A DNA stretch of 62,309 nt from the NCBI GenBank assembly GCA_018396875.1, contig JAGTQG010000004.1:1-62309 (forward strand). Direction: 5' to 3'. Shown here piece after piece: positions 42,235 to 51,290 of the stretch. The notes under the pieces were generated by a model. That model was not told where the DNA came from, did no database searches, and saw nothing but the letters and a program-made list of their open reading frames with translations. The DNA comes from Candidatus Bathyarchaeota archaeon (GTDB lineage Archaea; Thermoproteota; Bathyarchaeia; Bathyarchaeales; Bathycorpusculaceae). How positions within the stretch are numbered: the stretch's first letter is position 1; each line of letters opens with the position of its first letter. The translations under genes and the position numbers were made by a program.

Positions 42235-43389
42235 TCAGAACTTTCTTAGGAGATACTTGAGCACCGTTAACTTCTGGATCTCGCTTGTTCCCTCATATAT
42301 TTCGGTTATTTTTGCATCTCTGTGGTATCTTTCAACGCGGTACTCGCCCAAATAGCCGTATCCGCCAAGTGTTTGAATGGCGAAGTCTGTGGCTTCCATT
42401 GCCACACGGCTTGCAAACTGTTTAGCCATAGCCGTTGCCATGGGATCCATCTTTCCAACGTCTATTAGCCAAGCAGCCTTGTAGGTCAAAAGCCTCGCCG
42501 CCTCTATTTTTGTGGCTAGTTCAGCCAAAGTGCAGCCTATGGCTTCATGCTGTATTATGGGCTGTCCAAAGGCTTCCCGCTGTTTTGCGTATTTGAAGGC
42601 TATTTCCCACGCGCCTTGAGCCATGCCGACGGCTTGGGCCGCCACGCCAACCCTTGTTTTGTCGAAGAACTCCATGGAATGGTAGAAGCCTCTGTTAAGC
42701 TCGCCTACAATATGCCAGTCTGTGACTTTAACGTTGTCAAATCGCACTTCACCGGTTACAGAGCACCTTATACCCATTTTGTTGTGAAGCTTTGTTGTTT
42801 CAAGCCCAGGTGTGCCCTTGTCAACCACAAACAACGTTTCGCCCCTATAGGTGGGTCTAACTTTCGTGTCTGTCTGCGTTAAAACAATTATGAAGTCGGC
42901 TATTGTGGCGTTTGTTATGAACGTTTTTGTTCCGTTTATCCACCATTCATTCCCATATTTTGTGGCTGTTGTCTCCATGCGGGTTATGTCGCTTCCACTC
43001 ACGTTTGGTTCCGTGAAGGCGGCTGCAGAAATATAGTCGCCTTTGCAAATTGGAGGTAAATACTTCTCCTTCTGTTCTTTACTGCCATAAGCGAGGATAA
43101 GTTCGCTGCCAAAGTTTCCACTTGAAATTGCCACACCAAGAGACGAGTCTGCCCTACACATTTCCTCTATTACAAGGCATGTTTCGAGAAGCCCGTAACC
43201 TTGCCCACCATACTCCTGAGGGAAGAACATGCTTGTAAATCCAAGCTTTGCAGCCTTTCGGTAAAGTTCTAATGGAAATTCTTCTTTGCGGTCCAGTTCC
43301 AAGGCGAGTTCGGGTTTAAACTCTTTTTCGCAGAACTCTCTGACAGCGTTTTTAATTCCCACCTGTTCTTCGGTTAGTTCAAACTTCAT
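42235..43389 (-). CDS. Acyl-CoA dehydrogenase (first copy)
   Basis: 384 residues. FAD enzyme making 2-enoyl-CoA, with electrons passed to ETF. Motifs: PQEYGGQGYGLLETCLV, AAFTEPNVSGSD, the FAD-side WWINGTKTFITNA, QREAFGQPIIQHEAIG and ITEIYEGTSEIQ, which holds the catalytic glutamate. It begins on the base after the HCDH gene stop, so the genes are coupled. ATG start. Confidence 0.95.
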   Translation of the reverse strand: MKFELTEEQVGIKNAVREFCEKEFKPELALELDRKEEFPLELYRKAAKLGFTSMFFPQEYGGQGYGLLETCLVIEEMCRADSSLGVAISSGNFGSELILAYGSKEQKEKYLPPICKGDYISAAAFTEPNVSGSDITRMETTATKYGNEWWINGTKTFITNATIADFIIVLTQTDTKVRPTYRGETLFVVDKGTPGLETTKLHNKMGIRCSVTGEVRFDNVKVTDWHIVGELNRGFYHSMEFFDKTRVGVAAQAVGMAQGAWEIAFKYAKQREAFGQPIIQHEAIGCTLAELATKIEAARLLTYKAAWLIDVGKMDPMATAMAKQFASRVAMEATDFAIQTLGGYGYLGEYRVERYHRDAKITEIYEGTSEIQKLTVLKYLLRKF

Positions 43390-44574
43390 TTAGTAGAACC
43401 CCCTTCCACTCTTTTTTCCAAGCCAACCCTTGCTGACGTACTCCTCCAACAACGGGCATGGCCTATACATCTCCATATTGTATTTGGCGTGAAGCTCCTT
43501 CAACTTTTTGACGATCACGTCTATGCCTGTTCTGTCCGCGTATTCGCATGGGCCAGATGGCCAGTATGTGCCAAGCTTCATTCCAGTGTCTATGTCCACC
43601 GGGGCTGCTGCGTCTTCATGTATTAACCATGCAGCCTCGTTCACGGCTACAGCCCAAGACCTTTCTACGTCGTATTCTTCCATAAGGTTGAAGGGGATTC
43701 TTGGACGCCCCTTAGTCCAGTCGTAGAAGCCCATCCCCGTTTTTTGTCCAAGTTTTCCCGCCTTGACCAGCGGTTCTATTACTTCTGCACATGGTTTGAA
43801 ACGTTCGCCGTAAGCCTCGTAAAGAATTTTTCCAACCTCGTAGGCAATATCCAACCCCACGAAGTCTGCTAGCTCAAACCAGCCCATGGGAAAGCCTCCG
43901 CCATATTTAACTGAGGCGTCTATCCCCTCTTTTGACGCTTCCCCGCGATGGTAAGCCCAGAAAGCTTCGTTGAAAACCGCGCCTAGAACACGGTTCACTA
44001 TGAAGCCCCGCACATCCTTCTTTACGACCACAGGGGTTTTTCCAAGCTTTTTGGCCAATTCCACAAGAGTGTCTACTGTTTCTTGACTAGTTTTTTCGCC
44101 TTTGATCACCTCCACCAGCGCCATTAACTGCGGTGGATTGAAAAAGTGCATTCCAGCCACTTTGTCGGGTCTGTTTGTGGCGTTTCCCATTTCGGTTATG
44201 CTTAATGTTGAAGTGTTAGATGCTAGTATCGCGTGGGGCGGTGCTATGCTGTCGAGTTTGGCGAAAACCTTCTTTTTAAGTTCAAGGTTTTCGGGGACAG
44301 CTTCAATGGCTATGTCTATGTCCTTGGCGGCTTCCTCATAGCTTGTTGTTGTTTTTATCCTTGCAAGCGCAGCGTCTGCATCTTCTTGCCTTATGCGCCT
44401 CTTCTCCACAAACTTGCCAAGGCTCCACTTGATTTTCTCCATAGCTTTTTGGAGAAGCTCGTCGCTGATGTCCACCATGGTTACCTCAAAACCGCTTGTC
44501 GCCAAAAGCTGTGTTATGCCATGTCCCATGGCTCCAGAACCAATGACAGTTGCCTTTTTCAATTTCTCTGTCAA
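43390..44574 (-). CDS. 3-hydroxyacyl-CoA dehydrogenase
   Basis: 394 residues. NAD site IGSGAMGHGITQLLA, catalytic histidine in GMHFFNPPQLMALVEV, and RGFIVNRVLG. The C-terminal helical domain occurs twice (about 190-290 and 300-394, each ending in a GxKxGxGFY-type stretch, KTGMGFYDW and KSGRGFY), as in dimeric-like duplicated forms. The TTG start has GGAGGA seven bases upstream. It oxidises 3-hydroxyacyl-CoA. Confidence 0.94.
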   Translation of the reverse strand: MTEKLKKATVIGSGAMGHGITQLLATSGFEVTMVDISDELLQKAMEKIKWSLGKFVEKRRIRQEDADAALARIKTTTSYEEAAKDIDIAIEAVPENLELKKKVFAKLDSIAPPHAILASNTSTLSITEMGNATNRPDKVAGMHFFNPPQLMALVEVIKGEKTSQETVDTLVELAKKLGKTPVVVKKDVRGFIVNRVLGAVFNEAFWAYHRGEASKEGIDASVKYGGGFPMGWFELADFVGLDIAYEVGKILYEAYGERFKPCAEVIEPLVKAGKLGQKTGMGFYDWTKGRPRIPFNLMEEYDVERSWAVAVNEAAWLIHEDAAAPVDIDTGMKLGTYWPSGPCEYADRTGIDVIVKKLKELHAKYNMEMYRPCPLLEEYVSKGWLGKKSGRGFY

Positions 44575-44676
44575 ACAACATTCCTCCAGAATCAGACTTA
44601 TGGCTATTCAAAATGTATAAAACTTTTCAGTGAAAACGTAAAATTGAAGCTCCCGCTTAAAAATAGGGAGAAAGAA

Positions 44677-45831
44677 TTATGACTGCTTTTGTAGGAAATT
44701 CACTATCGTCAGCTTTTGGATTTCGCTTGTTCCCTCATATATTTCGGTTATTTTTGCACATCGGTGGAAACGTTCCACATGGTAATCAGCCAAGTACCCG
44801 TATCCGCCGAAAATCTGTATAGCCTCGTCGGTCACCTCCATGGCAACGCGACTTGCATAGGCCTTCGCCATTGAGGTAGCGGCGGGGCTAGGCTTTTCAT
44901 GGTCATATATCCAAGCTGCTTTATATGTTAGTAGGCGGGCGGCTTCAATTTTCATCGCCATTTCAGCCAGTTTGAAGGATATTCCCTGAAAGTTGATTAT
45001 GGGTTGTCCGAACTGTTTTCGGGTTTTGGCGTAAGCCAGCGCCTTTTCGAAGGCTCCTTGGGCTATGCCGACGGCTTGAGCTGCAACGGTTATTCGTGTT
45101 CCGTCAAAAAGCTCGAGAGCGTAATAGAAGCCCTTGTTAAGCTCGCCGACAAGGTTCTCTTCTGGAACATGGAGGTCGCTCAGCGCTAGGGAACCCGTAA
45201 CACATGGTCTTATTCCCATCTTGCCCTGAAGCTTCGTTGCCTCTAACCCCGGCATGCCTTTCTCCGCAAGGAAGAGACTTTGCCCTCGATGAGGCGGCGT
45301 AGCATTTGGGTCTGTTTGACACAAAATTATGAAAGTGTCGGCTATTGGAGCGTTTGTTATAAACTGTTTAGAGCCGTTTATGACCCACTCGTTTCCAACC
45401 TTCACAGCTGTTGTGTCAAGTTTTGTTATGTCGCTTCCATGCTCGGGTTCCGTGAAAGCCGCCGCAGCGATTTTTTCACCCTTCGCCAATGGCGGGATAT
45501 ACTTTTCTCTCTGTTTTTCACTGCCGTGCTTAAGTAGGACATCTGGAACCATCAAGTTTCCAAGGGAAACAGCTACCCCTAGCCCGGGATCAACGCGACA
45601 GAACTCCTCGACTACGAGGCATTCCTCTAGAACACCGTAACCTTGCCCGCCATATTCTTCGGGTATACGCATGCTCGTGAAGCCTAGTTTCGCGGCTTTT
45701 CTGTAGAGTTCAAAGGGGAACTCCTCTTTACGGTCATATTCCAAGGCAAGTTCTGGCGTGAACTCTTTTTCCGCAAACTCACGGGCAGCCCGTTTTATCT
45801 CCATCTGCTCCTCTGTCAACTTGAACTGCAT
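44677..45831 (-). CDS. Acyl-CoA dehydrogenase (second copy)
   Basis: 384 residues from the ATG at 45831 (QFKLTEEQMEIKRAAREFAE); the TTG at 45843 is less likely because GGTGGG fits the ATG. A paralogue of the 42.2-43.4 kb enzyme, with the same AAFTEPEHGSD, WVINGSKQFITNA and ITEIYEGTSEIQ motifs. Having two suggests different chain lengths or substrates. It lies just before etfA, its electron acceptor. Confidence 0.95.
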   Translation of the reverse strand: MQFKLTEEQMEIKRAAREFAEKEFTPELALEYDRKEEFPFELYRKAAKLGFTSMRIPEEYGGQGYGVLEECLVVEEFCRVDPGLGVAVSLGNLMVPDVLLKHGSEKQREKYIPPLAKGEKIAAAAFTEPEHGSDITKLDTTAVKVGNEWVINGSKQFITNAPIADTFIILCQTDPNATPPHRGQSLFLAEKGMPGLEATKLQGKMGIRPCVTGSLALSDLHVPEENLVGELNKGFYYALELFDGTRITVAAQAVGIAQGAFEKALAYAKTRKQFGQPIINFQGISFKLAEMAMKIEAARLLTYKAAWIYDHEKPSPAATSMAKAYASRVAMEVTDEAIQIFGGYGYLADYHVERFHRCAKITEIYEGTSEIQKLTIVNFLQKQS

Positions 45832-45848
45832 AAAACCCACCAAGATAG

Positions 45849-46841
45849 TTATGAGGATTTTTGAGCTTTTAACTCGTTAATCTTGTTTTTCAGGACGGGC
45901 ACGATTTTGAAGAGATCCTCCACCACACCGTAGTCTGAGAAGCTAAATATTGGAGCCTTCGGGTCTTTGTTCACTGCTATTATTAGGTCTGAGTTTTTCA
46001 TTCCAAGAACATGTTGGAACGCTCCGCTTATTCCCAGCGCCAAGTAAAGTTTTGGTTTAACGGTTTTGCCGGAAGTGCCCACTTGCCTGTCGCTTGGAAG
46101 CCAACCCTTATCCACGATGGGACGGGAGCACGCCAAAACTCCGCCCAAAGACTTTGCCAGTTCCTCCACCATCGGTATGTTGCTTTGGTCCTTTATGCCT
46201 CTTCCGATGCCAACTAGAACATCGGCGGCTGTTATGTCCACGCCTCCGGGCGGCGGCAAAACATATTCCAAGAAACGCTTGCTTGTTATTTCCTCGGTTA
46301 GCGGCGATGGAATTTCCTCTATTTGACCGTTTATTGGGACTGAGGGTTTTTGGGCTTGGAAGGCAGCTTGGCGCACAGTAACCATGTAGCTTTCAGACTT
46401 GCGGAGAACAGCCTTCGCATTCACCTTTCCACCATACATCTGCCTCGTGACAGTGAACGCTTCGCCCTCAAAGCCAAAGTCTATGCAGTCGGTTGCCAAC
46501 GGAACGTTTAGGGCGGCTGCCAACCTTGGAGCAAGCTCAACACCGTAGGAAGTGTGTCCAATAATCGTTAGAACGGGTTTACGTTGTGTGATTAAGTGCG
46601 AAAGGACTTTCTGATATGCTTCAGAGTTAAAGTTTTCAAGCTTACCGTCCTCTACAAGTAAAACCTTTGGCGAATACTCTGCCAATGTTTTTGCAAGTTC
46701 TCTAACGTTTTTGCCCAACAGAACCGTTGTTAAACCGGCGTTTGTTTTTTCGGCTATTTCTCTTGCCTTGGTTAACATTTCAAAGGTTATGTCCCTCAAC
46801 TGTCCTTGCCTGTGCTCGGCTAGCACAAATATTTCAGCCAT
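45849..46841 (-). CDS. etfA: Electron transfer flavoprotein subunit alpha
   Basis: 330 residues. The C-terminal FAD domain shows LVGIGRGIKDQ, ACSRPIVDKGWLPSDRQVG, SGKTVKPKLYLALGISGA and INKDPKAPIF-like VNKDPKAPIFSFSDYG. With ETF-beta it takes electrons from the acyl-CoA dehydrogenases. ATG start one base after the etfB stop. No ETF:quinone oxidoreductase is in the window. Confidence 0.95.
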   Translation of the reverse strand: MAEIFVLAEHRQGQLRDITFEMLTKAREIAEKTNAGLTTVLLGKNVRELAKTLAEYSPKVLLVEDGKLENFNSEAYQKVLSHLITQRKPVLTIIGHTSYGVELAPRLAAALNVPLATDCIDFGFEGEAFTVTRQMYGGKVNAKAVLRKSESYMVTVRQAAFQAQKPSVPINGQIEEIPSPLTEEITSKRFLEYVLPPPGGVDITAADVLVGIGRGIKDQSNIPMVEELAKSLGGVLACSRPIVDKGWLPSDRQVGTSGKTVKPKLYLALGISGAFQHVLGMKNSDLIIAVNKDPKAPIFSFSDYGVVEDLFKIVPVLKNKINELKAQKSS

Positions 46842-46842
46842 G

Positions 46843-47631
46843 CTATATCAGCCCCTTAGACTTCAAAATCTCCACAATTTTAGATGCTATCTCGTCTGGG
46901 CTTCCTGTTAGAAATTCGGCTTGTTTCTCAACGGGTGGAACGTAAAGTCGCTCTATCGTAAGCCATGAACCCGCCTCGCCAACTTCGTTTTCGCCTAAGC
47001 CTATATCCGCCAGCCCCATAACTTTGATCTCTTTCTGCATTGCTTTGCGGATCCCCATGATTGAAACGTAACGAGGCTCGTTAATCCCAGTTTGAATAGT
47101 GAAGAGCGCTGGGAGCTTGACTTCTAACCGCTCCTCCAAACCTCCTTCAAGTTCACGGTTGACTATTGCTTTACCGTCGGCAAACTCGATTTTTTTAACC
47201 ATCGTTGCATGGGGAATCTTGAGAAACTCCGCCAAAACTGGACCTACCACGGCGCTTCCGTCGTCGCCAGCCTGCGCACCAGTTAAAATTATGTCGAAGC
47301 GCATGTTTTTAATGGCATTGTAAAGTATTTTAGCTGTAGCATAAGCGTCTGAACCAGCAAACTTCGGATCCGTCAACCGTATAGCCTTGTCTGCGCCTCG
47401 TGCCAAACATTTCCGTAACGTGCTGTCAGAATCCTCTGAACCCACCGTTATGGCTGTAACGGTTCCACCGAACTTTTCCTTGATCCGCACAGCCTCCTCT
47501 AGGGCGTAATCATCCCATTCGTTTATGTCAAAGACTAACCCAGATTTTTCTATGCCCTTACCAGTCGCATCTATCTTCAGTTCCGCTTCAGCTGTTTCTG
47601 GAACATGCTTAACACAAACAATAATGTCCAA
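46843..47631 (-). CDS. etfB: Electron transfer flavoprotein subunit beta
   Basis: 262 residues from a TTG at 47631, which gives DIIVCVKHVPETAE, the family N-terminus, with GGGGAG nearby; the frame stays open to 47706, but the extra 25 residues look non-coding. INEWDDYALEEAVRIKEK and GSEDSDSTLRKCLARGADKA are typical, as is LTGAQAGDDGSAVVGPVLAE around the AMP/FAD site. First gene of the beta-oxidation cluster. Confidence 0.94.
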   Translation of the reverse strand: MDIIVCVKHVPETAEAELKIDATGKGIEKSGLVFDINEWDDYALEEAVRIKEKFGGTVTAITVGSEDSDSTLRKCLARGADKAIRLTDPKFAGSDAYATAKILYNAIKNMRFDIILTGAQAGDDGSAVVGPVLAEFLKIPHATMVKKIEFADGKAIVNRELEGGLEERLEVKLPALFTIQTGINEPRYVSIMGIRKAMQKEIKVMGLADIGLGENEVGEAGSWLTIERLYVPPVEKQAEFLTGSPDEIASKIVEILKSKGLI

Positions 47632-47762
47632 ACTGCTCCCCCACTTTGGAGAAACTGTTTCACACTTCATTTTCATATAATTTTTGCTGTGAAACAAGCC
47701 TTTCAAACGTCGGTTTAACTGAGAAAAACAAATCCAAAAAGAAACTATCGACTCGACGAGAC

Positions 47763-50603
47763 TTATTTATGTTCGAGTTGCTTTTCCAGAACCTCCTCAG
47801 CTTTTTTAACGGCTTCCAACAGTTTTTCTTTTAAGGGTCCTCCACCTTGGGCAAAGTTTTTTCTCCCTCCGCCTCCGCCGCCCATTATTTTCGAGGCTTC
47901 TTTGGCTATTTCGCTGGCGTCCACGCCCTTTTCAACAGCTTTTTGTCCAGCCATAACCATTATTCTTGCGGTGTTCTCGTCTGCTCCATAGAAAATGGTG
48001 ACTATTAAGTCATCTTTTTTTATTAACTCGTTTGCCGTTTGCACCATGCGGTTAACTTCCACGTCCTCTCCGAAATCTCGTAAAATAAGCTTAACACCAC
48101 TAACTTCACGAACAGTGGCGGCTTCTGCTTTTTCACTCATGCCGAGACTTTCAAGCCTCGCTATTTCCTTTATCAACCTTCTTCTTTCAGCGTTCGCTTC
48201 TTTCAAATCCCTAACTATTTTTTCGGCTGTTTTGTCCAATTTTTCTAACGGCGAGTTTAAAATTTCTGAAACCCGCCAGAGAAGATCCTCGTTTCGCTGA
48301 ACGGCTTTTAAGGCGTTTATTCCAACTGAGTATTCGAGGCGCTCCACACCGTCCTGAATCCTTTCCGAGTGGATTATTTTGATGAAGCCTATTTCTCCAG
48401 TGTTCCGCACATGGGTTCCAGCACAGGCTTCAACTTCCCAGTCTCCAATTTTGACCACTCGAATCTCTTTTCCGGGAACAGCGCCGCCTTGGTAAAGCCT
48501 AAACCCGTAAAGGTTTTCGGCTTCAGTTCGCGGCATCCATGAAATCTCCACTGAAATGTTGCGGAAAACAGCCTCGTTAGCTAAAAGCTCAATTTTTTGC
48601 ATTTCTTCCCGTGTGAGGCGACGATAATGGGAAATATCCAGCCTAGAACTGTCAACGCCTTTTTGGGTGCCGAACTGCCAAACGTGCTGTCCAAGAACAC
48701 GCCGTGCCGCAGCGTTAACGATATGGGTTGCAGTGTGGCTTTTCATCAAAGTGTACCGTCTATCCCAGTCTATAAAGCCCTTTACAACGCTTCCTTCCGA
48801 GGGGGGACTTTCCCCTTTAATCTCGTGAACTATTACCTTGCCGATTTTTTGCACATCAACAACTTCAACTTTTCTTCCATCAAACATTAAAAAGCCTGTG
48901 TCAGCAGGTTGCCCTCCACCTTCCGGATAGAAGCATGTTCTATCAAGAACCACATATTTGTTCTTGAAGGTTTTGAGAACTTTTGCCTCAAAACTTGTCA
49001 TGTATTGGTCCTTGTAGTAGAGTTCCTCCGTTGCTGGAAGACCAGCCACCTCGTCTTCGATCCATTTTTCGTGTTCGGCTTCCTCTGTGGCTTTTCGGGT
49101 TTGCATGTGTTTTTCGGCGACGAGGCTGTAGAAGTTTTCTGGGACATCAACTGTTAAGCCTTCAGCCTCCGCTGTTTCCTTAACAATTTCTGGCGGGAGG
49201 CCATGCGAGTCGTAAAGTTCGATTAGAGTTTCAACAGGAACCTTTTTGAAGCCCTTAGACTTTAACTCCTCGGTTATGCGTTTCACGAGGCTGCTTCCCT
49301 TGGATATGGTTTCCTTGAATTTCTCCTCTTCTATATGGAGCATTTCCATTATTTCGTCTTGCATTTCTCGAAGATGGGGATAATCCTGAGACCAGCAGCG
49401 GATTTGCATGTCAAAAATGTCATAGAGCCTATTGGTAATCCCCAGCAGTCTCAACAGTCGGTAGATTCTTCTAAACAGCAGTCTAGCCAGATACCCCTCT
49501 TGAATATTTGATGGAACAACGCCCTCGGCGAGGATAAAGCTTAAACATTTCGTGTGGTCTGCAACCGCAAAAGCGTTTTCTATGGGCGACAAAACCTTTT
49601 CAAGCATGTCAGCTTCAACGCCTAAGATTTTGGCTATTTTACGCCTCGCCTCCATTAAACCGGCAGCCTTTTCCAAACTTACAAGGGCTGAAACTTTTGC
49701 AACGCTTGCCAACAAATCCGGGTCCACATGGGTTATTCCAGCCATTTCAAAGATCTTGTCGAGAATTTCACCGTAAATTGCATGGAAGGCGCTGGGAACT
49801 CCTTGCGAAAGCCAAGCGTAGCGCTCTATGCCATAACCTGTGTCAACAGTTTTAATTGGGAGTTTGACGAACTGGTTGCCAACAACTTTGTATTGCATGA
49901 AAACAAGCGTTGCAACCTCCAAGCCCCTAACTATGCATTCAAGGCATGGTCCAGCATTACCGCCGCCAGACCATATTTCCTCCTTGTAGGTTATCTCTTC
50001 GGGTTTTATGCCAAGCTCTTCGGTGGCAAAAACGTGGTGGAACCTAACCGTTTGATCTTTCCAGTAAACCTCCTTATCTGGATAGTTAAACGCGTGGTGC
50101 CCGCCCATCTCGAAGATTGTCAGATACTTGCCAAATGTTGGACCAGTATTAGCTATATCAACTAGGCGAATGCAAGGCTGAACTATAACCAGAGGATTTG
50201 CAGGCGGAGGCGCAATCCCCTCAGTTACGTAAGGTTGAAAATCTATTATGCTGGCATGCGTCAGGTAAATGTCGTCACGCCACCTCGCAACAACAGGATA
50301 AGGTTTGATACGCGTGTGGCCGTGCCTTTCAAAAAAGGATAGAAAAGCTTCACGCATCTCACGCAAACTAAAGCTTTTCCTAGTTGGCGGATTGCCGATA
50401 AAAGTGTAGGTTGCACATCCCTCAGCCCTTGCCTCACCGCATGTCTCCTGTTCCGGGTTTAAAGTCCAAAAGTATGTTCCGCACTTTGGGCAGAGCTTTC
50501 TAACATAACCGTGTTCCCTGAAAAAGGGAAGCGCGTATTCCTCTGCCGGAAACTTTTCCAACACCTCAACGCTCCTAGATTGTGAAGATCGTCGTCTTTT
50601 CAA
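47763..50603 (-). CDS. alaS: Alanyl-tRNA synthetase (archaeal type)
   Basis: 946 residues. Class II core with HASIIDFQPYVTEGIAPPPAN and GYGIERYAWLSQG, an editing domain (HTATHIVNAAARRVLG and EVEACAGTHVRNTGEIGF) and a C-terminal oligomerisation domain ending MGGGGGGRKNFAQGGGPLKE. The N-terminal CPKCGTYFWTLNPEQETCGE zinc stretch before the aminoacylation core is the archaeal layout. The TTG start has GGAGAG about 12 bases upstream. Confidence 0.96.
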   Translation of the reverse strand: MKRRRSSQSRSVEVLEKFPAEEYALPFFREHGYVRKLCPKCGTYFWTLNPEQETCGEARAEGCATYTFIGNPPTRKSFSLREMREAFLSFFERHGHTRIKPYPVVARWRDDIYLTHASIIDFQPYVTEGIAPPPANPLVIVQPCIRLVDIANTGPTFGKYLTIFEMGGHHAFNYPDKEVYWKDQTVRFHHVFATEELGIKPEEITYKEEIWSGGGNAGPCLECIVRGLEVATLVFMQYKVVGNQFVKLPIKTVDTGYGIERYAWLSQGVPSAFHAIYGEILDKIFEMAGITHVDPDLLASVAKVSALVSLEKAAGLMEARRKIAKILGVEADMLEKVLSPIENAFAVADHTKCLSFILAEGVVPSNIQEGYLARLLFRRIYRLLRLLGITNRLYDIFDMQIRCWSQDYPHLREMQDEIMEMLHIEEEKFKETISKGSSLVKRITEELKSKGFKKVPVETLIELYDSHGLPPEIVKETAEAEGLTVDVPENFYSLVAEKHMQTRKATEEAEHEKWIEDEVAGLPATEELYYKDQYMTSFEAKVLKTFKNKYVVLDRTCFYPEGGGQPADTGFLMFDGRKVEVVDVQKIGKVIVHEIKGESPPSEGSVVKGFIDWDRRYTLMKSHTATHIVNAAARRVLGQHVWQFGTQKGVDSSRLDISHYRRLTREEMQKIELLANEAVFRNISVEISWMPRTEAENLYGFRLYQGGAVPGKEIRVVKIGDWEVEACAGTHVRNTGEIGFIKIIHSERIQDGVERLEYSVGINALKAVQRNEDLLWRVSEILNSPLEKLDKTAEKIVRDLKEANAERRRLIKEIARLESLGMSEKAEAATVREVSGVKLILRDFGEDVEVNRMVQTANELIKKDDLIVTIFYGADENTARIMVMAGQKAVEKGVDASEIAKEASKIMGGGGGGRKNFAQGGGPLKEKLLEAVKKAEEVLEKQLEHK

Positions 50604-50636
50604 TGGATAGATGACTCTCCAACATTTAAACCATTA

Positions 50637-50960
50637 CTATCCAAGTTTAAGACCTAAAAGAAAACCCGCTACAAAGCTTGCAGCGAAGGGCAGCAAAGCT
50701 ATCGTGTGAACAAGCCAAGAGAATGCGCTGCCAGCTGTTCCTAAAAGTTCGCTTATAAAACTGAAAAGAGCTTCATAGTTTAAGCTTAAAACGCCTTTAA
50801 TGTTGAGGTAGACAAGGAAAACTATGAACAAGCCTAGCAGAAAAAGTATGAGTTTGCTTAATTTTTTAATGGTAAACCCTATTATGAAGCCGCCTAGACC
50901 CCCAAGTCCAAGTTCGTAGATGATTGGCGGTAAAACATCACTCATCCTATTGATCCTCAC
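50637..50960 (-). CDS. Small three-helix membrane protein
   Basis: 107 residues with a glycine-rich first segment (GLGGLGGFIIGFTIKKLSK), a second hydrophobic stretch and a C-terminal helix ending FVAGFLLGLKLG. It resembles FUN14-type membrane proteins in the GGFIIGFxIKK segment, but I am not sure. Likely in the cell membrane. The neighbouring alaS lies downstream in the same direction, the next gene is divergent. Confidence 0.65.
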   Translation of the reverse strand: MRINRMSDVLPPIIYELGLGGLGGFIIGFTIKKLSKLILFLLGLFIVFLVYLNIKGVLSLNYEALFSFISELLGTAGSAFSWLVHTIALLPFAASFVAGFLLGLKLG

Positions 50961-51033
50961 ATATCAAGAAACTTACATTCTTTAAAGGTTTATTGACCTC
51001 AGTTTAAATAGTGAAAGATATGGAGGTGGAAGA

Positions 51034-51282
51034 CTGGACCTTATTGATATCTACCTACTAAATCTAGCCCTAACCATAGGCATGTTTATCGTTTTGATTT
51101 TCAGAGCTTGGATTGAGCTGAAAAACTACAAAATGATGTGGAAAGAGCTGGAATGGAGACAGACATACCAAGCTGTTGGGCGGATACTCAGGGCTGAAAA
51201 AGACTTATTCTGCAAAGTTGAAGGAGGCGACGAGCTTTACCGACTGCTATGCGAAATATTCAAGGTGAAGGAAGGCGAATAA
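51034..51282 (+). CDS. Small membrane-anchored protein, possible CTG start
   Basis: If begun at the CTG at 51034 it has 82 residues and one hydrophobic segment (LALTIGMFIVLIFRAW) followed by a soluble helix (YKMMWKELEWRQTYQAVGR). GGAGGTGG lies five bases ahead of the CTG, whereas the first ATG (51082) has no ribosome binding site and would cut the membrane helix in half. No in-frame ATG, GTG or TTG precedes it. Function unknown. Confidence 0.55.
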   Translation: MDLIDIYLLNLALTIGMFIVLIFRAWIELKNYKMMWKELEWRQTYQAVGRILRAEKDLFCKVEGGDELYRLLCEIFKVKEGE

Positions 51283-51290
51283 TAGACGCG

